Counted from the first letter of the stretch, positions 25,133 through 35,015 are shown. The stretch is DNA of 64,000 nucleotides from Massilia sp. Mn16-1_5 (GCF_004798585.1 NZ_PPXQ01000007.1:62001-126000), one strand, 5' to 3'. The notes: a model not told the origin generated them from the sequence alone. A program made the numbers and translations.

Positions 25133-27108
25133 AATAACCGTCCCTCGGCCCGCGTCACCGCATCGCCGGAACCGCGCAGCACCACCACATCTCCCGCCTT
25201 CAGCTCCGTCTCCGGCATCGGCTCGATCCGCACGCGCGCGCGCCGGATGCCGCTGACCTCGGCGCCCAGCTCGTCCAGTCCCAATTCGTCGATGCGTCGT
25301 CCGACCGCCTGCGCGTCCTCGTTCAGCACCACCGAATGCAGGCGCACGTAGGTGTGCTCGGGATCCTCGATCAGGTCGCTGGCGCCGTGAAAATAACCAC
25401 GCAGCGAGGCGTAGCGTTCGTCGCGCGCGCTCTGCACCCGGTGCACGACACGGCGCAGCGGCACGCCGACCACGACCAGCGCGTGAGAAGCCAGCATCAG
25501 GCTGCTCTCCAGCGCTTCCGGCACCACCTCGGTCGCGCCGGCCTGGCGCAGCAGTTCCAGGTCGCTGTCGTCGTGGCTGCGCACGATTACCGGCAGCGAG
25601 GGCGCCAGCTCGTGCACCAGGTGCAGCACTTTTAACGCGGCGCGGGTGTCGGCGAAGGTGATTACCAATGCACTTGCCCGATTAATGCCGGCCGCGATCA
25701 GGGCTTCGCGCCGCCCGGCGTCGCCGTACGAGACGCTGGAGCCGGCCGCCTGCGCTTCCTGCACCCGTTCCGGATCGAGGTCGAGCGCATACCAGGGCAG
25801 TTTCTCGTCCGACAGCAGGGTGGCCACGCTCTGGCCGCTGCGTCCAAAGCCGGCCAGGATCACGTGCTTCTGCGCCGCCATCGTGCGGCTCGCCAGCTGG
25901 GTCAGCTGGAGCGACTGCATCATCCATTCGTTGGACGCGATCTTCATGACGATCTGGTCGGACTTGGCGATCACGAAAGGCGCGACCAGCATCGACAGCA
26001 CCATCGAGGCCAGCACCAGCTGGATCAGGAAGGGGTCGATCAGCTTCGAGCCCGAGGCCAGGTTCAGCAGCACGAAGCCGAATTCGCCGGCCTGCGCCAG
26101 GGCCAGGCCGGTGCGCATCGCGACCCCGTCCGAGGAACCGAACATTTTCGCCAGCGCGGCGATCAGCGCGAATTTCAGCAGAACAGGAATAAAAAGCAAG
26201 ACCAGCACCAGCCACCAATGCTCGAGGACCAGCTGCAGGTTGAGCAGCATGCCGATCGTGATGAAGAAGAGGCCGAGCAGCACGTCGCGGAAGGGTTTGA
26301 TGTCCTCCTCGACCTGGTGCTTGAACTGGGTCTCCGAAATGAGCATGCCGGCGACGAACGCGCCCAGCGCCAGCGACAGCCCGGCGCGCTCGGTGATCCA
26401 GGCCGCACCCAGCGTCACCAGGAGCAGGTTCAGCATGAACAGTTCCTGCGAGCGGCGCTTGGCGACCAGGGTGAACCAGCTGCGCATCAGTTTCTGGCCG
26501 AAGAACAGCAGCAGGGCCAGCACCGCCGCCGCTTTTACTCCTGCCCAGGCCAGGGTCTTCACGAGGTTTTCCGGATCCTTGGCCAGCGCCGGAATCAGGA
26601 TCAGCAGCGGCACCACGGCCAGGTCCTGGAACAGCAGGATGCCGATGATGCGCCGGCCATGTTCGCTTTCCAGCTCCAGGCGCTCGGTCAGCAGTTTGAC
26701 GACGATCGCGGTGGACGACATCGCCAGCGCGCCGCCCAGCGCAAAGGCGGCCTGCCAGCTGATGTGCAGCTGCGGCGCCCACATCGAGATGAAGAGCCCC
26801 CCGAGCACGGTGGCGACGATGGTCAGCACCACCTGCGCCAGCCCGAGGCCGAACACGATCCGGCGCATCGCGCGCAATTGAGCCAGCGAGAATTCGAGGC
26901 CGATCGAGAACATCAGGAAGACGACGCCGAATTCGGCCAGCGCGTGGGTGGAATGGGTTTCGGCGGCCAGGCCCAAGGCGTGCGGGCCGATCAGGACGCC
27001 GACGGCCAGGTAGCCTAGCATCGGCGGCAGATGCAGGCTGCGGAACACGACCACGCCGAGGACGGCGCTGCCGAGGAGCAGCAGGGTCAGTTCGAGTCCG
27101 GATGCCAT
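25129..27108 (-). CDS. CPA2-family cation:proton antiporter (KefB/KefC/YbaL-like)
   Basis: A 659-residue inner-membrane protein. About twelve hydrophobic segments (residues 1-380) carry the CPA2 features GYLAVGVLIGPHALGL and FMLNLLLVTLGAAW, followed by a cytosolic RCK/TrkA-N domain (HVILAGFGRSGQSVATLL, about 415-540) and a TrkA-C domain at the end (RIDELGLDELGAEVSGIRRA). Such proteins export K+ or exchange it for protons, often gated by nucleotides or glutathione adducts. No KefF/KefG-type ancillary gene is adjacent. The stop codon lies inside a REP-like palindrome. It is divergent from kdsD. Confidence 0.92.
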   Translation of the reverse strand: MASGLELTLLLLGSAVLGVVVFRSLHLPPMLGYLAVGVLIGPHALGLAAETHSTHALAEFGVVFLMFSIGLEFSLAQLRAMRRIVFGLGLAQVVLTIVATVLGGLFISMWAPQLHISWQAAFALGGALAMSSTAIVVKLLTERLELESEHGRRIIGILLFQDLAVVPLLILIPALAKDPENLVKTLAWAGVKAAAVLALLLFFGQKLMRSWFTLVAKRRSQELFMLNLLLVTLGAAWITERAGLSLALGAFVAGMLISETQFKHQVEEDIKPFRDVLLGLFFITIGMLLNLQLVLEHWWLVLVLLFIPVLLKFALIAALAKMFGSSDGVAMRTGLALAQAGEFGFVLLNLASGSKLIDPFLIQLVLASMVLSMLVAPFVIAKSDQIVMKIASNEWMMQSLQLTQLASRTMAAQKHVILAGFGRSGQSVATLLSDEKLPWYALDLDPERVQEAQAAGSSVSYGDAGRREALIAAGINRASALVITFADTRAALKVLHLVHELAPSLPVIVRSHDDSDLELLRQAGATEVVPEALESSLMLASHALVVVGVPLRRVVHRVQSARDERYASLRGYFHGASDLIEDPEHTYVRLHSVVLNEDAQAVGRRIDELGLDELGAEVSGIRRARVRIEPMPETELKAGDVVVLRGSGDAVTRAEGRLL

Positions 27109-27117
27109 GCAGATTGG

Positions 27118-27130
27118 TTACATTGTGTAA
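27118..27130. promoter_or_regulatory. Palindrome between the antiporter gene and kdsD
   Basis: TTACATTGTGTAA, a perfect 5-bp inverted repeat with a 3-base centre, begins 10 bases upstream of the antiporter start and is centred 30 bases before the GG of the kdsD promoter element. It is a candidate operator for either divergent gene. Confidence 0.35.
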
Positions 27131-27152
27131 GACAAGCGTTGTTTAGTACGTC

Positions 27153-27169
27153 TGGCAAGTTTTTTGCTT
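27153..27169 (+). promoter_or_regulatory. Sigma-54 (RpoN)-type promoter of the kdsD-lpt-rpoN operon
   Basis: TGGCAAGTTTTTTGCTT carries GG (27154-27155) and GC (27166-27167) exactly ten bases apart and differs from TGGCACG-N4-TTGCW at one position. A sigma-70-type -10, TATACT (27182-27187), lies downstream but has no good -35 at the right distance. Because rpoN is the sixth gene of this operon, the element suggests possible autoregulation. Confidence 0.55.
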
Positions 27170-27217
27170 TCCCAATTCGTTTATACTTCCAGAATGAGTG
27201 TAACCGATGAAAAAACA

Positions 27218-28216
27218 ATGCTGAACAGTTTTGACGAGAACCAGTCGCGCCGCGTACTGGAGCTGGCGCGCGAAACCCTGACCATCGAAGCCGACGCCAT
27301 TACGGCGCTGCACGCACGGCTGGACGCCGACGACAGCGTCGCCCGTGCGGTGGCCCTGATGTACGCCTGCAGCGGCCGCGTGGTGGTGTCGGGCATGGGC
27401 AAGTCCGGCCACATCGCGCGCAAGATCGCGGCGACCCTGGCCTCGACCGGCACCCCGGCCATGTTCGTGCACCCGGGCGAAGCCGCCCACGGCGACCTGG
27501 GCATGGTGACCGAGAAGGATGTTTTCATCGCCATCTCGTACTCGGGCGAATCGTCGGAACTGATGGACATCCTGCCGGTCGTGAAACGCATGGGTACGCC
27601 CCTGATCGCGATGAGCGGCAAGCCGAAGTCGCGCCTGGCGCAGCTTTCCGACGTCCACCTCGACGTTTCGGTCAGCAAGGAAGCCTGCCCGATGAACCTG
27701 GCACCGACCGCCAGCACGACCGTCACCCTGGCGCTGGGCGACGCCCTGGCAGTGGCTTTGCTGGATGCGCGCGGCTTCCGCGAGGAAGACTTCGCGCGTT
27801 CGCACCCGGGCGGCGCCCTGGGCCGGCGCCTGCTGACCCACGTGCGCGACGTGATGCGCAGCGGCGAGGCCATTCCCTCCGTCACCCCGGACGTGCCGCT
27901 CACGCGCGCGCTGCTGGAGGTGAGCCAGAAGGGCATGGGGATGACGGCCGTGGTCGACGAGGCTTTCAAGCCGCTGGGCGTGTTCACCGACGGCGACTTG
28001 CGCCGCCTGATCGAGCGCGTGCAGGACTTCTCGGATCTCACCATTCGCGACGTGATGCACGTCGGCGCGCGCACCGTGCACCCGGAGCAGCTGGCCGTGG
28101 ACGCGGTGGCGATCATGGAAGAATTCCGCATCAACCAGATGCTGGTGGTCGATGAGGCGGGCGTGCTGGTCGGCGCCCTGCACATCCACGACCTGACCCG
28201 CGCAAAGGTGATCTGA
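27218..28216 (+). CDS. kdsD: D-arabinose-5-phosphate isomerase (KdsD/KpsF)
   Basis: Converts ribulose-5-phosphate to arabinose-5-phosphate, the first step of Kdo synthesis for LPS. A SIS domain (VVVSGMGKSGHIARKIAATLASTGTPAMFVHPGEAAHGD in consecutive parts; ISYSGESSEL) is followed by two CBS domains (VPLTRALLEVSQKGMGMTAVVDE; IRDVMHVGARTVHPEQLAVDAVAIMEEF). From the ATG at 27218 (MLNSFDENQ) it is 332 residues, close to the usual size. An in-frame ATG at 27194 would add eight residues; neither has a clear ribosome site, so the start is uncertain. It overlaps kdsC by one base. Confidence 0.93.
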   Translation: MLNSFDENQSRRVLELARETLTIEADAITALHARLDADDSVARAVALMYACSGRVVVSGMGKSGHIARKIAATLASTGTPAMFVHPGEAAHGDLGMVTEKDVFIAISYSGESSELMDILPVVKRMGTPLIAMSGKPKSRLAQLSDVHLDVSVSKEACPMNLAPTASTTVTLALGDALAVALLDARGFREEDFARSHPGGALGRRLLTHVRDVMRSGEAIPSVTPDVPLTRALLEVSQKGMGMTAVVDEAFKPLGVFTDGDLRRLIERVQDFSDLTIRDVMHVGARTVHPEQLAVDAVAIMEEFRINQMLVVDEAGVLVGALHIHDLTRAKVI

Positions 28217-28746
28217 TGACGCCTCTGGAACACACCACGCGCGCAGCGCGCGTAAAAGTCATGATCTTCGACGTCGACGGCATCCTGACCGACGGCAGCC
28301 TGACCTATGGCGCCGACGGCGAGATCACCAAGACCTTCAATGTCCTCGACGGCCTGGGCATCCAGCTGCTGCAGAAGACGGGCGTGATCACTGCCATCAT
28401 CAGCGCCCGTAAATCGCCGATCGTGCTGGCGCGCGCGCGTGACCTCGGCATCAACCACGTCTGGCAGGGCCACCACGACAAGCGCGTCGCGTTCGCCGAG
28501 CTGCTGGAAAAAACCGGCGTCACGGCCGAGCAGTGCGGCTACATCGGCGACGACGTGATCGACTTGCCGCTGCTTACCCAGGTCGGCTTCGCCGTCACGG
28601 TGCCGACCGGCCATCCGGAAGTGCAGTACCGCGCGCATTACGTGACCCGCGCCGGGGGCGGACGCGGCGCCGTGCGCGAAGTCTGCGACATGGTGATGCG
28701 CGCCCAGGGGACCTACGAGCAGGCGCTTGCGCCTTACTTCGCTTGA
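28216..28746 (+). CDS. kdsC: Kdo-8-phosphate phosphatase (HAD superfamily)
   Basis: Removes phosphate from Kdo-8-P to give Kdo. The 176-residue protein has the capless HAD fold of KdsC: motif I FDVDGILTDGSL with both catalytic aspartates, ISARKSPIV, QGHHDKRVAFAELL, and motif III YIGDDVIDLPLL. The tail GGRGAVREVCDMVMRAQG matches the family tetramer tail. The start overlaps the kdsD stop (TGATG), indicating tight coupling. It belongs to the kdsD-kdsC-lptC-lptA-lptB-rpoN operon. Confidence 0.96.
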   Translation: MTPLEHTTRAARVKVMIFDVDGILTDGSLTYGADGEITKTFNVLDGLGIQLLQKTGVITAIISARKSPIVLARARDLGINHVWQGHHDKRVAFAELLEKTGVTAEQCGYIGDDVIDLPLLTQVGFAVTVPTGHPEVQYRAHYVTRAGGGRGAVREVCDMVMRAQGTYEQALAPYFA

Positions 28747-28756
28747 ATATAAACGG

Positions 28757-29371
28757 ATGGCGACCTACGTGAACAAACGGACCGCACATCGCTGGCGCCT
28801 GCTGGCGCTGATGCTGACGGCCGTCTTCTTCGCCTTCGGCAGCTTCTGGCTGCTGCAGGCGATCCAGGCCGAGGATCCTGCGCAGGTCGGCAACAACCTG
28901 AGCGAGCCGGACTACATCGTCGAGAACTTCAGCTTCGTGCGCATGACGGAGAACGGCGTGCCGCGCTACGTGATGTCGGGCGAGCGCCTGGCGCACCGTC
29001 CGGACAACGACGTCTCGGAAGTGACCAAGCCGGTCGTCGAGAGCATTGCGCCCGGCCGTCCGCGCATGAGCATGCATGCCGAGCGCGGCCACATTTATCA
29101 CCGCGAGAACCGCGTCGAGTTGATGGGCAACGTCGACATCGCGCGTCCTGCCACGCCGAACAGCGAAGCGCTGCGCGCGAAGACCGAGGCCCTGACCGTG
29201 CTGGCCGACGACGAGATCGTCAAGACGAATCGCCCGGTCAAGATGACGCTCGGCGCCTCCTCGGTCGACGCCGTCGGCCTGGTGGCCGAGAACCCGACCC
29301 AGAAACTGCACCTGGGCGGGCGCGGCACCATCGTCTATCCGCCGCGCCAGCGCGGCGCACCCAACCAATAA
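28757..29371 (+). CDS. lptC: LPS export system protein LptC
   Basis: Inner-membrane, single-span protein that passes LPS from the LptBFG transporter to LptA. The 204-residue product has a basic N-terminus, one transmembrane helix (about residues 14-34, [19 protein letters not shown]) and a periplasmic beta-jellyroll domain ([41 protein letters not shown]). The ATG at 28757 was chosen so that the membrane helix is near the N-terminus; it lies 10 bases after kdsC. lptA follows after 15 bases. Confidence 0.93.
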   Translation: MATYVNKRTAHRWRLLALMLTAVFFAFGSFWLLQAIQAEDPAQVGNNLSEPDYIVENFSFVRMTENGVPRYVMSGERLAHRPDNDVSEVTKPVVESIAPGRPRMSMHAERGHIYHRENRVELMGNVDIARPATPNSEALRAKTEALTVLADDEIVKTNRPVKMTLGASSVDAVGLVAENPTQKLHLGGRGTIVYPPRQRGAPNQ

Positions 29372-29386
29372 CCGGAACGAGCCCGA

Positions 29387-29992
29387 ATGAAAAAAATACT
29401 AGCCGCCGCCTTCCTTTCGCTGCTCTCGCTGTCCGCCTCGGCCGAGCGCGCCGACTCGCTCAAGCAGGCCGTCATCAACTTCGATTCGCTCGACGTCGAC
29501 GAAGTCACGCAGACGCGCATCCTGACCGGCAACGTGGTCCTCACGCGCGGCACGCTGGTCATGAAGTCCGACCGTGCGCTGGTCAAGGAAACGCCGGAAG
29601 GCTACATGAGCGTGACGCTCACCTCGGGCCCCGGCCGCGTGGCCACCTTCCGCCAGAAGCGCGACGGCGGCCCCGACCTGTGGATGGAAGGCCAGGCCGA
29701 GCGCATCGAATACGACGAGCGCGTGGAAGTGGTGAAGCTGTTCTCGAAAGCGATCGTCAAGGAGCTCGAAGGCGGGCGCCTCACCAACCAGATCGACGGC
29801 GCCTACATCTCGTACGACAGCCGGCGCGAAGTGGCCACCGTGCGCAACGACGCCAGCGGCGAAAGCAAGGTCGGCGGCGGCCGCGGCACCCTGATCATCG
29901 CACCGCGCCGCACCGCAACCGGCACACCAGCGGCCGCTCCCGCAACACCCGCAGCCCCCGCAGCAACGCCGGCAGCGGCAGGAAAGAAATAA
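29387..29992 (+). CDS. lptA: LPS transport periplasmic protein LptA
   Basis: Periplasmic bridge that carries LPS to the outer membrane. The 201-residue precursor has a Sec signal peptide (ending SASAE, about 19 residues), then an OstA/LptA beta-jellyroll domain ([51 protein letters not shown]). The last 25 residues are a low-complexity Ala/Pro/Thr tail ending GKK, longer than in E. coli. Its TAA overlaps the lptB ATG by one base. Confidence 0.94.
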   Translation: MKKILAAAFLSLLSLSASAERADSLKQAVINFDSLDVDEVTQTRILTGNVVLTRGTLVMKSDRALVKETPEGYMSVTLTSGPGRVATFRQKRDGGPDLWMEGQAERIEYDERVEVVKLFSKAIVKELEGGRLTNQIDGAYISYDSRREVATVRNDASGESKVGGGRGTLIIAPRRTATGTPAAAPATPAAPAATPAAAGKK

Positions 29993-30753
29993 TGAAAGAT
30001 GCACGCGACAACCGCAGTACCCTGGTCGTACGGGGCCTGCAAAAAAGTTATGGCAAGCGCCTGGTCGTGCGCGACGTATCCCTGGAGGTCGGCTGCGGTG
30101 AAGTGGTCGGCCTGCTCGGCCCGAACGGCGCCGGCAAGACCACCTCGTTCTACATGATCGTCGGCCTGGTGCCGCTTGATGCCGGCGCCATCGAAATCAA
30201 CGGCACCGATATTTCGAGCCTGCCGATCCACCGCCGCGCGGTGCTGGGTTTGTCCTACCTGCCGCAGGAAGCCTCGGTGTTTCGCAAGCTGACGGTCGAG
30301 GACAACATCCGCGCCGTGCTGGAACTGCAGCACGACGAGAACGGCAAGTCCCTGAGCCGCGCCGCCATCGACGAGCGGCTGGACTCGCTGCTGGCGGAAC
30401 TGCAGATCGAAAAGCTGCGCGAGAACCCGGCGCTGTCGCTGTCGGGCGGCGAGCGCCGCCGCGTCGAGATCGCGCGCGCGCTGGCCACCAATCCGCGCTT
30501 CGTGCTGCTGGACGAACCTTTCGCCGGCGTCGACCCGATTGCCGTGATCGAGATCCAGCGCATCGTGCGCTTCCTGAAGGAGCGCGGCATCGGCGTCCTG
30601 ATCACCGACCACAACGTGCGCGAGACGCTCGGCATCTGCGACCGCGCCTACATTATCAACCAGGGCGCCGTGCTGGCGTCGGGGCGTCCCGACGACATCA
30701 TCGCCGACGAGTCGGTACGGCGCGTCTACCTGGGCGAACACTTCCGCATGTAG
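29992..30753 (+). CDS. lptB: LPS export ABC transporter ATP-binding protein LptB
   Basis: ATPase of the LptB2FG complex that extracts LPS from the inner membrane. The 253-residue protein has Walker [10 protein letters not shown], the Q-loop [17 protein letters not shown], the signature [15 protein letters not shown], Walker [14 protein letters not shown] and the switch histidine in [10 protein letters not shown]. The N-terminal extension [23 protein letters not shown] is normal for the family. It starts within the lptA stop codon (TAATG). lptF and lptG are not in this window. Confidence 0.97.
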   Translation: MKDARDNRSTLVVRGLQKSYGKRLVVRDVSLEVGCGEVVGLLGPNGAGKTTSFYMIVGLVPLDAGAIEINGTDISSLPIHRRAVLGLSYLPQEASVFRKLTVEDNIRAVLELQHDENGKSLSRAAIDERLDSLLAELQIEKLRENPALSLSGGERRRVEIARALATNPRFVLLDEPFAGVDPIAVIEIQRIVRFLKERGIGVLITDHNVRETLGICDRAYIINQGAVLASGRPDDIIADESVRRVYLGEHFRM

Positions 30754-30777
30754 TAACGATCAGAACCTAAGCGGACC

Positions 30778-32244
30778 ATGAAACAATCCCTGCAACTCCG
30801 GACTTCGCAGCACCTGGCGCTCACGCCGCAGCTTCAGCAGTCGATCCGCCTGCTGCAGCTGTCCACACTCGAACTGCACCAGGAGATCGAGCAGATCCTC
30901 TCGGATAACCCGTTGCTCGAGCGGCTCGACGATCCGCTCGACCACTCGGTGCGCCTGCTGGCCGACGGCGCGATCAATGCCGCGCCGGCGCCAAGCGAAG
31001 CGCCGGCAAGCAACGGCGAAGAAAGCGCAGCCGCACCCGATGCGCCGGAAAGCGGGGAGGGCGGCGACGTCGAGCGCGGCGACAGCGAGGGCGAGTGGGG
31101 CGACCTGTCGCGCAGCGGCAATGCCGAAGGCGACGACGACGGCCGTCCGCAGCTGGGCGCGATGGGCGTGACCCTGCGCGAGCACCTGTGCGAGCAGATC
31201 CGCGTCACGGCCGTCTCGCCGCGCGACCGCGCGCTGGCCGAACTGGTGATCGACGCCATCGACGACAACGGTTACCTGGAAGAGCAGCTTGACGAGATCC
31301 ACGCGCGCTTACCAAGCGAACTCGAAGTCGAGATGGACGAACTGCGTTGCGCGCTGGCGCTGGTGCAAAGCCTGGACCCGGTCGGCGTCGGTGCGCGCAG
31401 CGCGGCCGAGTGCCTGGCGCTGCAGATCCGCGCCATGCCGGGCGTGCCGCTGGTGACGCGGCGCATGGCCCTCAAAATCGTCGAGGGTTACCTGAGCTGG
31501 TTCGCGCAGCGCGAATTCACGAAACTGAAAAAGGCGCTCGACTGCGACGACGAAGACCTGCGCGAAGCGCAAGCCGTCATCCGCCAGTGCAATCCGCATC
31601 CCGGCGCGGCCTTTGCCTCGAGCGTCTCGGACTATGTGGTCCCGGACGTTATTGTCCGCAAATCGAAGAACGGCTGGACCGTCTCGCTGAACAACGAAGT
31701 GATGCCGCGCCTGCGCGTGAACAACGTCTACGCCAACCTGCTCAAGCAGGGAAAAGGAGAAGGCCAGATGAGCGCGCAGCTGCAGGAAGCGAAGTGGCTC
31801 ATCAAGAATATGCGCCAGCGCTTCGACACGATTCTGCGTGTTTCGCAGGCAATTGTTGAACGCCAGAAGAACTTTTTCAGCCATGGCGCGGTTGCCATGC
31901 GTCCCCTTGTGCTTCGCGAGATAGCTGATACACTAGGTCTACACGAGAGCACTATTTCTCGGGTAACAACTCAGAAATTCATGCTGACCCCGCACGGCAT
32001 GTTTGAGCTGAAGTATTTCTTCGGAAGCCATGTCGCCACCGAAGCGGGGGGCGAAGCATCGTCGACGGCGATACGGGCGCTCATTGCGCAACTGACAGGA
32101 GCAGAGGACCCTAAGAACCCATTATCCGACAGCAAGATCGCGGAAATGCTCGGTGAACAAGGCATGGTCATTGCGCGCCGCACGGTTGCAAAATACCGCG
32201 AGGCACTCAAGATTCCTCCCGTCAGTCTCCGCAAATCCTTGTAA
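30778..32244 (+). CDS. rpoN: RNA polymerase sigma-54 factor
   Basis: Alternative sigma factor recognising -24/-12 promoters. The 488-residue protein shows all regions: the Gln/Leu-rich activator-interaction region ([20 protein letters not shown]), an acidic region II with a run of Glu/Asp/Gly (about residues 60-120), the core-binding domain, a helix-turn-helix ([15 protein letters not shown]), and the RpoN box [10 protein letters not shown] at 466-475. It is the last gene of the kds-lpt operon, 24 bases after lptB. Two candidate sigma-54 promoters occur in this window, one of them heading this operon. Confidence 0.98.
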   Translation: MKQSLQLRTSQHLALTPQLQQSIRLLQLSTLELHQEIEQILSDNPLLERLDDPLDHSVRLLADGAINAAPAPSEAPASNGEESAAAPDAPESGEGGDVERGDSEGEWGDLSRSGNAEGDDDGRPQLGAMGVTLREHLCEQIRVTAVSPRDRALAELVIDAIDDNGYLEEQLDEIHARLPSELEVEMDELRCALALVQSLDPVGVGARSAAECLALQIRAMPGVPLVTRRMALKIVEGYLSWFAQREFTKLKKALDCDDEDLREAQAVIRQCNPHPGAAFASSVSDYVVPDVIVRKSKNGWTVSLNNEVMPRLRVNNVYANLLKQGKGEGQMSAQLQEAKWLIKNMRQRFDTILRVSQAIVERQKNFFSHGAVAMRPLVLREIADTLGLHESTISRVTTQKFMLTPHGMFELKYFFGSHVATEAGGEASSTAIRALIAQLTGAEDPKNPLSDSKIAEMLGEQGMVIARRTVAKYREALKIPPVSLRKSL

Positions 32245-32245
32245 C

Positions 32246-32290
32246 AGCGGCCCCACGCGCACTCCTTGCGCGGCCCGGCGGCCGCTCTCT
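32246..32290 (+). terminator. Nested hairpin between rpoN and hpf
   Basis: Outer stem AGCGGCC (32246-32252) / GGCCGCT (32280-32286) encloses an inner GCGC/GCGC hairpin and is followed by ctctctttt. It may partially terminate rpoN transcription, giving separate control of hpf. Confidence 0.45.
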
Positions 32291-32306
32291 TTTCAAAGGA
32301 GTGTGT

Positions 32307-32663
32307 ATGAATCTCACCATCAGTGGCCACCACCTCGACGTCACCCCCGCCATCCGTGAATACGTACAGAACAAGCTCGAACGCATCACCCGCCATTTCG
32401 ATCAAGTGATCGATTCCCATGTCATCCTCGCGATCGACAATCTCACTGAAAAAGACAAACGACAAAAAGCCGAGATCAACCTGCGCGTCTCCGGCAAGAC
32501 CGTGCACGTGGAAAGTGTGGCGCAAGACTTGTACGCAGCGATCGACCTCCTGATGGACCGGCTCGATCGCCAGGTGATGAAATACAAGACGATGTTGAAG
32601 GACCATAGTCGTGAGGCGCTCAAGCGCCTGCCTGAAGGCGGAGAGGCCGCTGCCGCGATGTAA
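32307..32663 (+). CDS. hpf: Ribosome hibernation promoting factor (HPF/RaiA family)
   Basis: Binds the 30S decoding region and promotes ribosome hibernation in stationary phase. The 118-residue product is a short [27 protein letters not shown], the basic RNA-binding region with [14 protein letters not shown], and [21 protein letters not shown]. The AAAGGAG ribosome site at 32295-32301 sets the ATG at 32307; a GTG at 32301 is in frame but too close to that site. In many Proteobacteria rpoN-hpf is followed by ptsN, which here lies 3.9 kb away on the other strand. Confidence 0.95.
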   Translation: MNLTISGHHLDVTPAIREYVQNKLERITRHFDQVIDSHVILAIDNLTEKDKRQKAEINLRVSGKTVHVESVAQDLYAAIDLLMDRLDRQVMKYKTMLKDHSREALKRLPEGGEAAAAM

Positions 32664-32690
32664 TTCCCGGCAAGCAAGCACCGTCTAACG

Positions 32691-32715
32691 AGGGCGCCGC
32701 AAGGGCGCCCTTTTC
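32691..32715 (+). terminator. Rho-independent terminator after hpf
   Basis: Eight-bp stem AGGGCGCC (32691-32698) / GGCGCCCT (32704-32711), a five-base loop, then TTTT. Confidence 0.8.
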
Positions 32716-32776
32716 ATTTTGTCCGTAGGGCGCAGGCTTGGGTAAAATGCATGTCTTTCCCATCAGCCTATTGACC

Positions 32777-33862
32777 ATGACCGACCATGTCCTCACCCGC
32801 GTTGCCAACGGCACCGGCGTCATCACGCTCGATCGCCCGAAGGCCCTGAACTCCCTGTCCCTGGCGATGGTGCGCCGTTTGGCGGACATCCTGCTGGCCT
32901 GGCGCGACGACGCGAGCGTGTCCGCAGTGGTGCTCACCAGCAGCAGCGAAAAAGCCCTGTGCGCGGGCGGCGACATCCGCTTCTTCCACGAAGCCGGCCA
33001 TGCCACGCCGACGGGCGGCAGCGCACTACTCGAAGATTTCTTCACCGAGGAATACGCGCTGAATCACCTGATCCACTTTTATCCGAAACCGTACATCGCG
33101 ATCATGGACGGCGTCGTGATGGGCGGCGGCATGGGTATCGCCCAGGGCGGCCCGGACACGGGCCTGCGCATCGTGACCGAGCGCACGAAAATGGCGATGC
33201 CGGAAGTGAACATCGGCCTGTTCCCCGATGTCGGTGGCAGCCATTTTCTCTCGCATGCGCCTGGGCAGCTGGGACATTACCTGGGCCTGACCGGACTGAC
33301 GATCGGCGCCGCCGATGCGCTGTATGTCGGCCTGGCCGACGTGTTTATCCCGAGCGCGCAGTTGGGCGAATTGAATGCCTTGATCGAGGCGACGCCGGGT
33401 GCGCAGCTGGCGGACAAGGTGCGCGCCTTCGCTGCGGGTTTTGCCTCGGACGCGGGACCGAGCGTGCTGGAAACGCAGCGCGCCGCGATCGACCGGCATT
33501 TCGGCGCCGGCTCGGTGGGAGCAATCATGGCCTCGCTGGAAAAGGATGAGAACCCGTTCCTGCAAAAGGCTTTGGGGGCGATGCGCCAGCGTTCGCCGCT
33601 GATGATGTGCGTGACCCACGAGATGCTGGTGCGCGGCGCCTCGCTCGACGTGGCCGACTGCCTGCGCATGGAACGCTCGCTGGTGCGCCGCAACTTCGAA
33701 CACGGCGAAGTGCTGGAAGGCGTGCGTGCGCTGGTGATCGACAAGGACAATGCGCCTGCCTGGAATCCGCCGTCGCTGAAGGCAGTGACGCCGGAGATGG
33801 TCCATCGCTTCTTCGAATCCGTGTGGCCGAATCACGCGCATCCGCTGCGGCATCTGGGTTAA
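32777..33862 (+). CDS. Enoyl-CoA hydratase/3-hydroxyisobutyryl-CoA hydrolase family protein
   Basis: A 361-residue crotonase-superfamily protein. The first half has the crotonase core (GVITLDRPKALNSLSLAMV; the oxyanion segment KALCAGGDIRFFHE; MDGVVMGGGMGIAQGG; EVNIGLFPDVGGSHFLS), and the second half the ECH_2 extension of HIBYL-CoA hydrolases, giving the longer length. Such enzymes hydrolyse 3-hydroxyisobutyryl-CoA in valine breakdown, but related family members act as hydratases, so the exact reaction is inferred. No valine-degradation gene is adjacent. The ATG at 32777 (MTDHVLTRV) was preferred to an in-frame ATG at 32738 inside the promoter region. Confidence 0.87.
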   Translation: MTDHVLTRVANGTGVITLDRPKALNSLSLAMVRRLADILLAWRDDASVSAVVLTSSSEKALCAGGDIRFFHEAGHATPTGGSALLEDFFTEEYALNHLIHFYPKPYIAIMDGVVMGGGMGIAQGGPDTGLRIVTERTKMAMPEVNIGLFPDVGGSHFLSHAPGQLGHYLGLTGLTIGAADALYVGLADVFIPSAQLGELNALIEATPGAQLADKVRAFAAGFASDAGPSVLETQRAAIDRHFGAGSVGAIMASLEKDENPFLQKALGAMRQRSPLMMCVTHEMLVRGASLDVADCLRMERSLVRRNFEHGEVLEGVRALVIDKDNAPAWNPPSLKAVTPEMVHRFFESVWPNHAHPLRHLG

Positions 33863-33906
33863 CGAAACGGATACGCATTTGACGCGGAATCTGCGTCAAG
33901 AGAACC

Positions 33907-34020
33907 GTAGGGTGGGCACTCCGTGCCCACGCGGACGCCTCAGTTGATCAGTGTTGATGGTGATCGACGCCGAGTAGTACGCGCAGGTTCAACCGCGTGG
34001 GCACGGAGTGCCCACCCTAC
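33907..34020. repeat. Inverted pair of REP-like palindromes (outward GTAG heads)
   Basis: Two perfect 27-base copies, 33907-33933 (+) and 33994-34020 (-), are separated by 60 bases. Each starts GTAGG, contains the hairpin GTGGGCAC-TCC-GTGCCCAC and ends GCG. The GTAG heads face outward. The pair lies between the HIBYL-type gene and rapZ, which converge here. Confidence 0.85.
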
Positions 34021-34041
34021 AAAAGCGGTAAGAACGCAGGC

Positions 34042-34905
34042 TTACGACTGCTCGCGATGCCGCAGCACGACCCGCTCGGTCTCGTTGAAGTAGGCCGCCA
34101 GTCGCTCCGCCATGTACACCGAGCGATGCTGCCCACCGGTGCAGCCCACCGCCACCGTCAGGTAGCTGCGGTTATCCGTCTTGAACGACGGCAGCCACTT
34201 CTCGACGAACTTGCAGATGTCGTGCAGCATCTCGGTCGCGCTCGGCTGGGCGTCGAGGAAGGCGATCACGGGGGCGTCCTTGCCGGTCAGCGGGCGCAGG
34301 GACAGGTCGTAGTACGGGTTCGGGATGGCGCGCACGTCGAACACGAAGTCGGCGTCGAGCGGCACGCCGACCTTGAAGGCGAAGGATTCGAAGAACAGGG
34401 TCAGCGGTGCGTGCTGGACTTCGGCCAGTTCCTTGATCCAGGCGCGCAGTTTATTCGCCGAGGCTTCCGAGGTGTCGATCACGTGGCCCAGCTGCTCGAT
34501 GGCGCCGAGGCGCTCGCGTTCTTCGGCGATGCACTCGATCAGGGTGCGGCGCGAGGCCGGGTTTTCGCCGGGACGCAGGGTGTGCGAGAGCGGGTGGCTG
34601 CGCCGCGTTTCGGAAAAACGGGCGACCAGGGAATGGGTGCTGGAGGTCAGGAACAGCACCTTGACCTGGTGGCCTTCCTCCTTCAGCGTGCGCACCGTCA
34701 GCGGCAGCTCGGCCAGCGATTCGGCGCTGCGGGCGTCGACCGCGACACCGAGCTTGGCCGTGCCTTCGTTCGAGACGGCCTTCACCAGCTGCGGCAGCAA
34801 GGCCGGCGGCAGGTTGTCGACGCAGTAGTAACCCGCGTCTTCGAGAACGTTCAGGGCAACCGATTTGCCCGAACCGGAGATACCGGTGATGAGAACAATG
34901 TGCAT
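34042..34905 (-). CDS. rapZ: RNase adapter protein RapZ
   Basis: In enterobacteria RapZ controls glucosamine-6-phosphate synthase through small-RNA decay; in others it links to PTS and Kdo/cell-wall metabolism. The 287-residue product starts [15 protein letters not shown] with the Walker A loop at residues 8-15, and contains the RapZ C-terminal domain ([43 protein letters not shown]). The start at 34905 gives the family N-terminus; six codons upstream in frame are not needed. It follows hprK on the same strand at a 214-base distance that holds two perfect palindromes. Confidence 0.95.
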   Translation of the reverse strand: MHIVLITGISGSGKSVALNVLEDAGYYCVDNLPPALLPQLVKAVSNEGTAKLGVAVDARSAESLAELPLTVRTLKEEGHQVKVLFLTSSTHSLVARFSETRRSHPLSHTLRPGENPASRRTLIECIAEERERLGAIEQLGHVIDTSEASANKLRAWIKELAEVQHAPLTLFFESFAFKVGVPLDADFVFDVRAIPNPYYDLSLRPLTGKDAPVIAFLDAQPSATEMLHDICKFVEKWLPSFKTDNRSYLTVAVGCTGGQHRSVYMAERLAAYFNETERVVLRHREQS

Positions 34906-35015
34906 GGCCCGATGATACCGCAACCGTTGCTGCTTTGTCGCCGATCGTCCCGTTTTTGACCGGTTAGGCGTGCATACGTTCCGATCGCGGCAGTTGGCAG
35001 AGAATGCGCGGTTTC

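Noticed and set aside
27164..27187. TTGCTT with TATACT as a sigma-70 promoter for kdsD.
   Set aside because: The spacer would be only 12 bases, too short; TATACT alone may still contribute, so it is noted but not called.
33907..34020. The inverted palindrome pair as terminal repeats of a small transposon or MITE.
   Set aside because: Only 60 non-coding bases lie between the copies and I saw no target-site duplication around the pair; the GTAG-headed hairpin form fits REP/BIME better.
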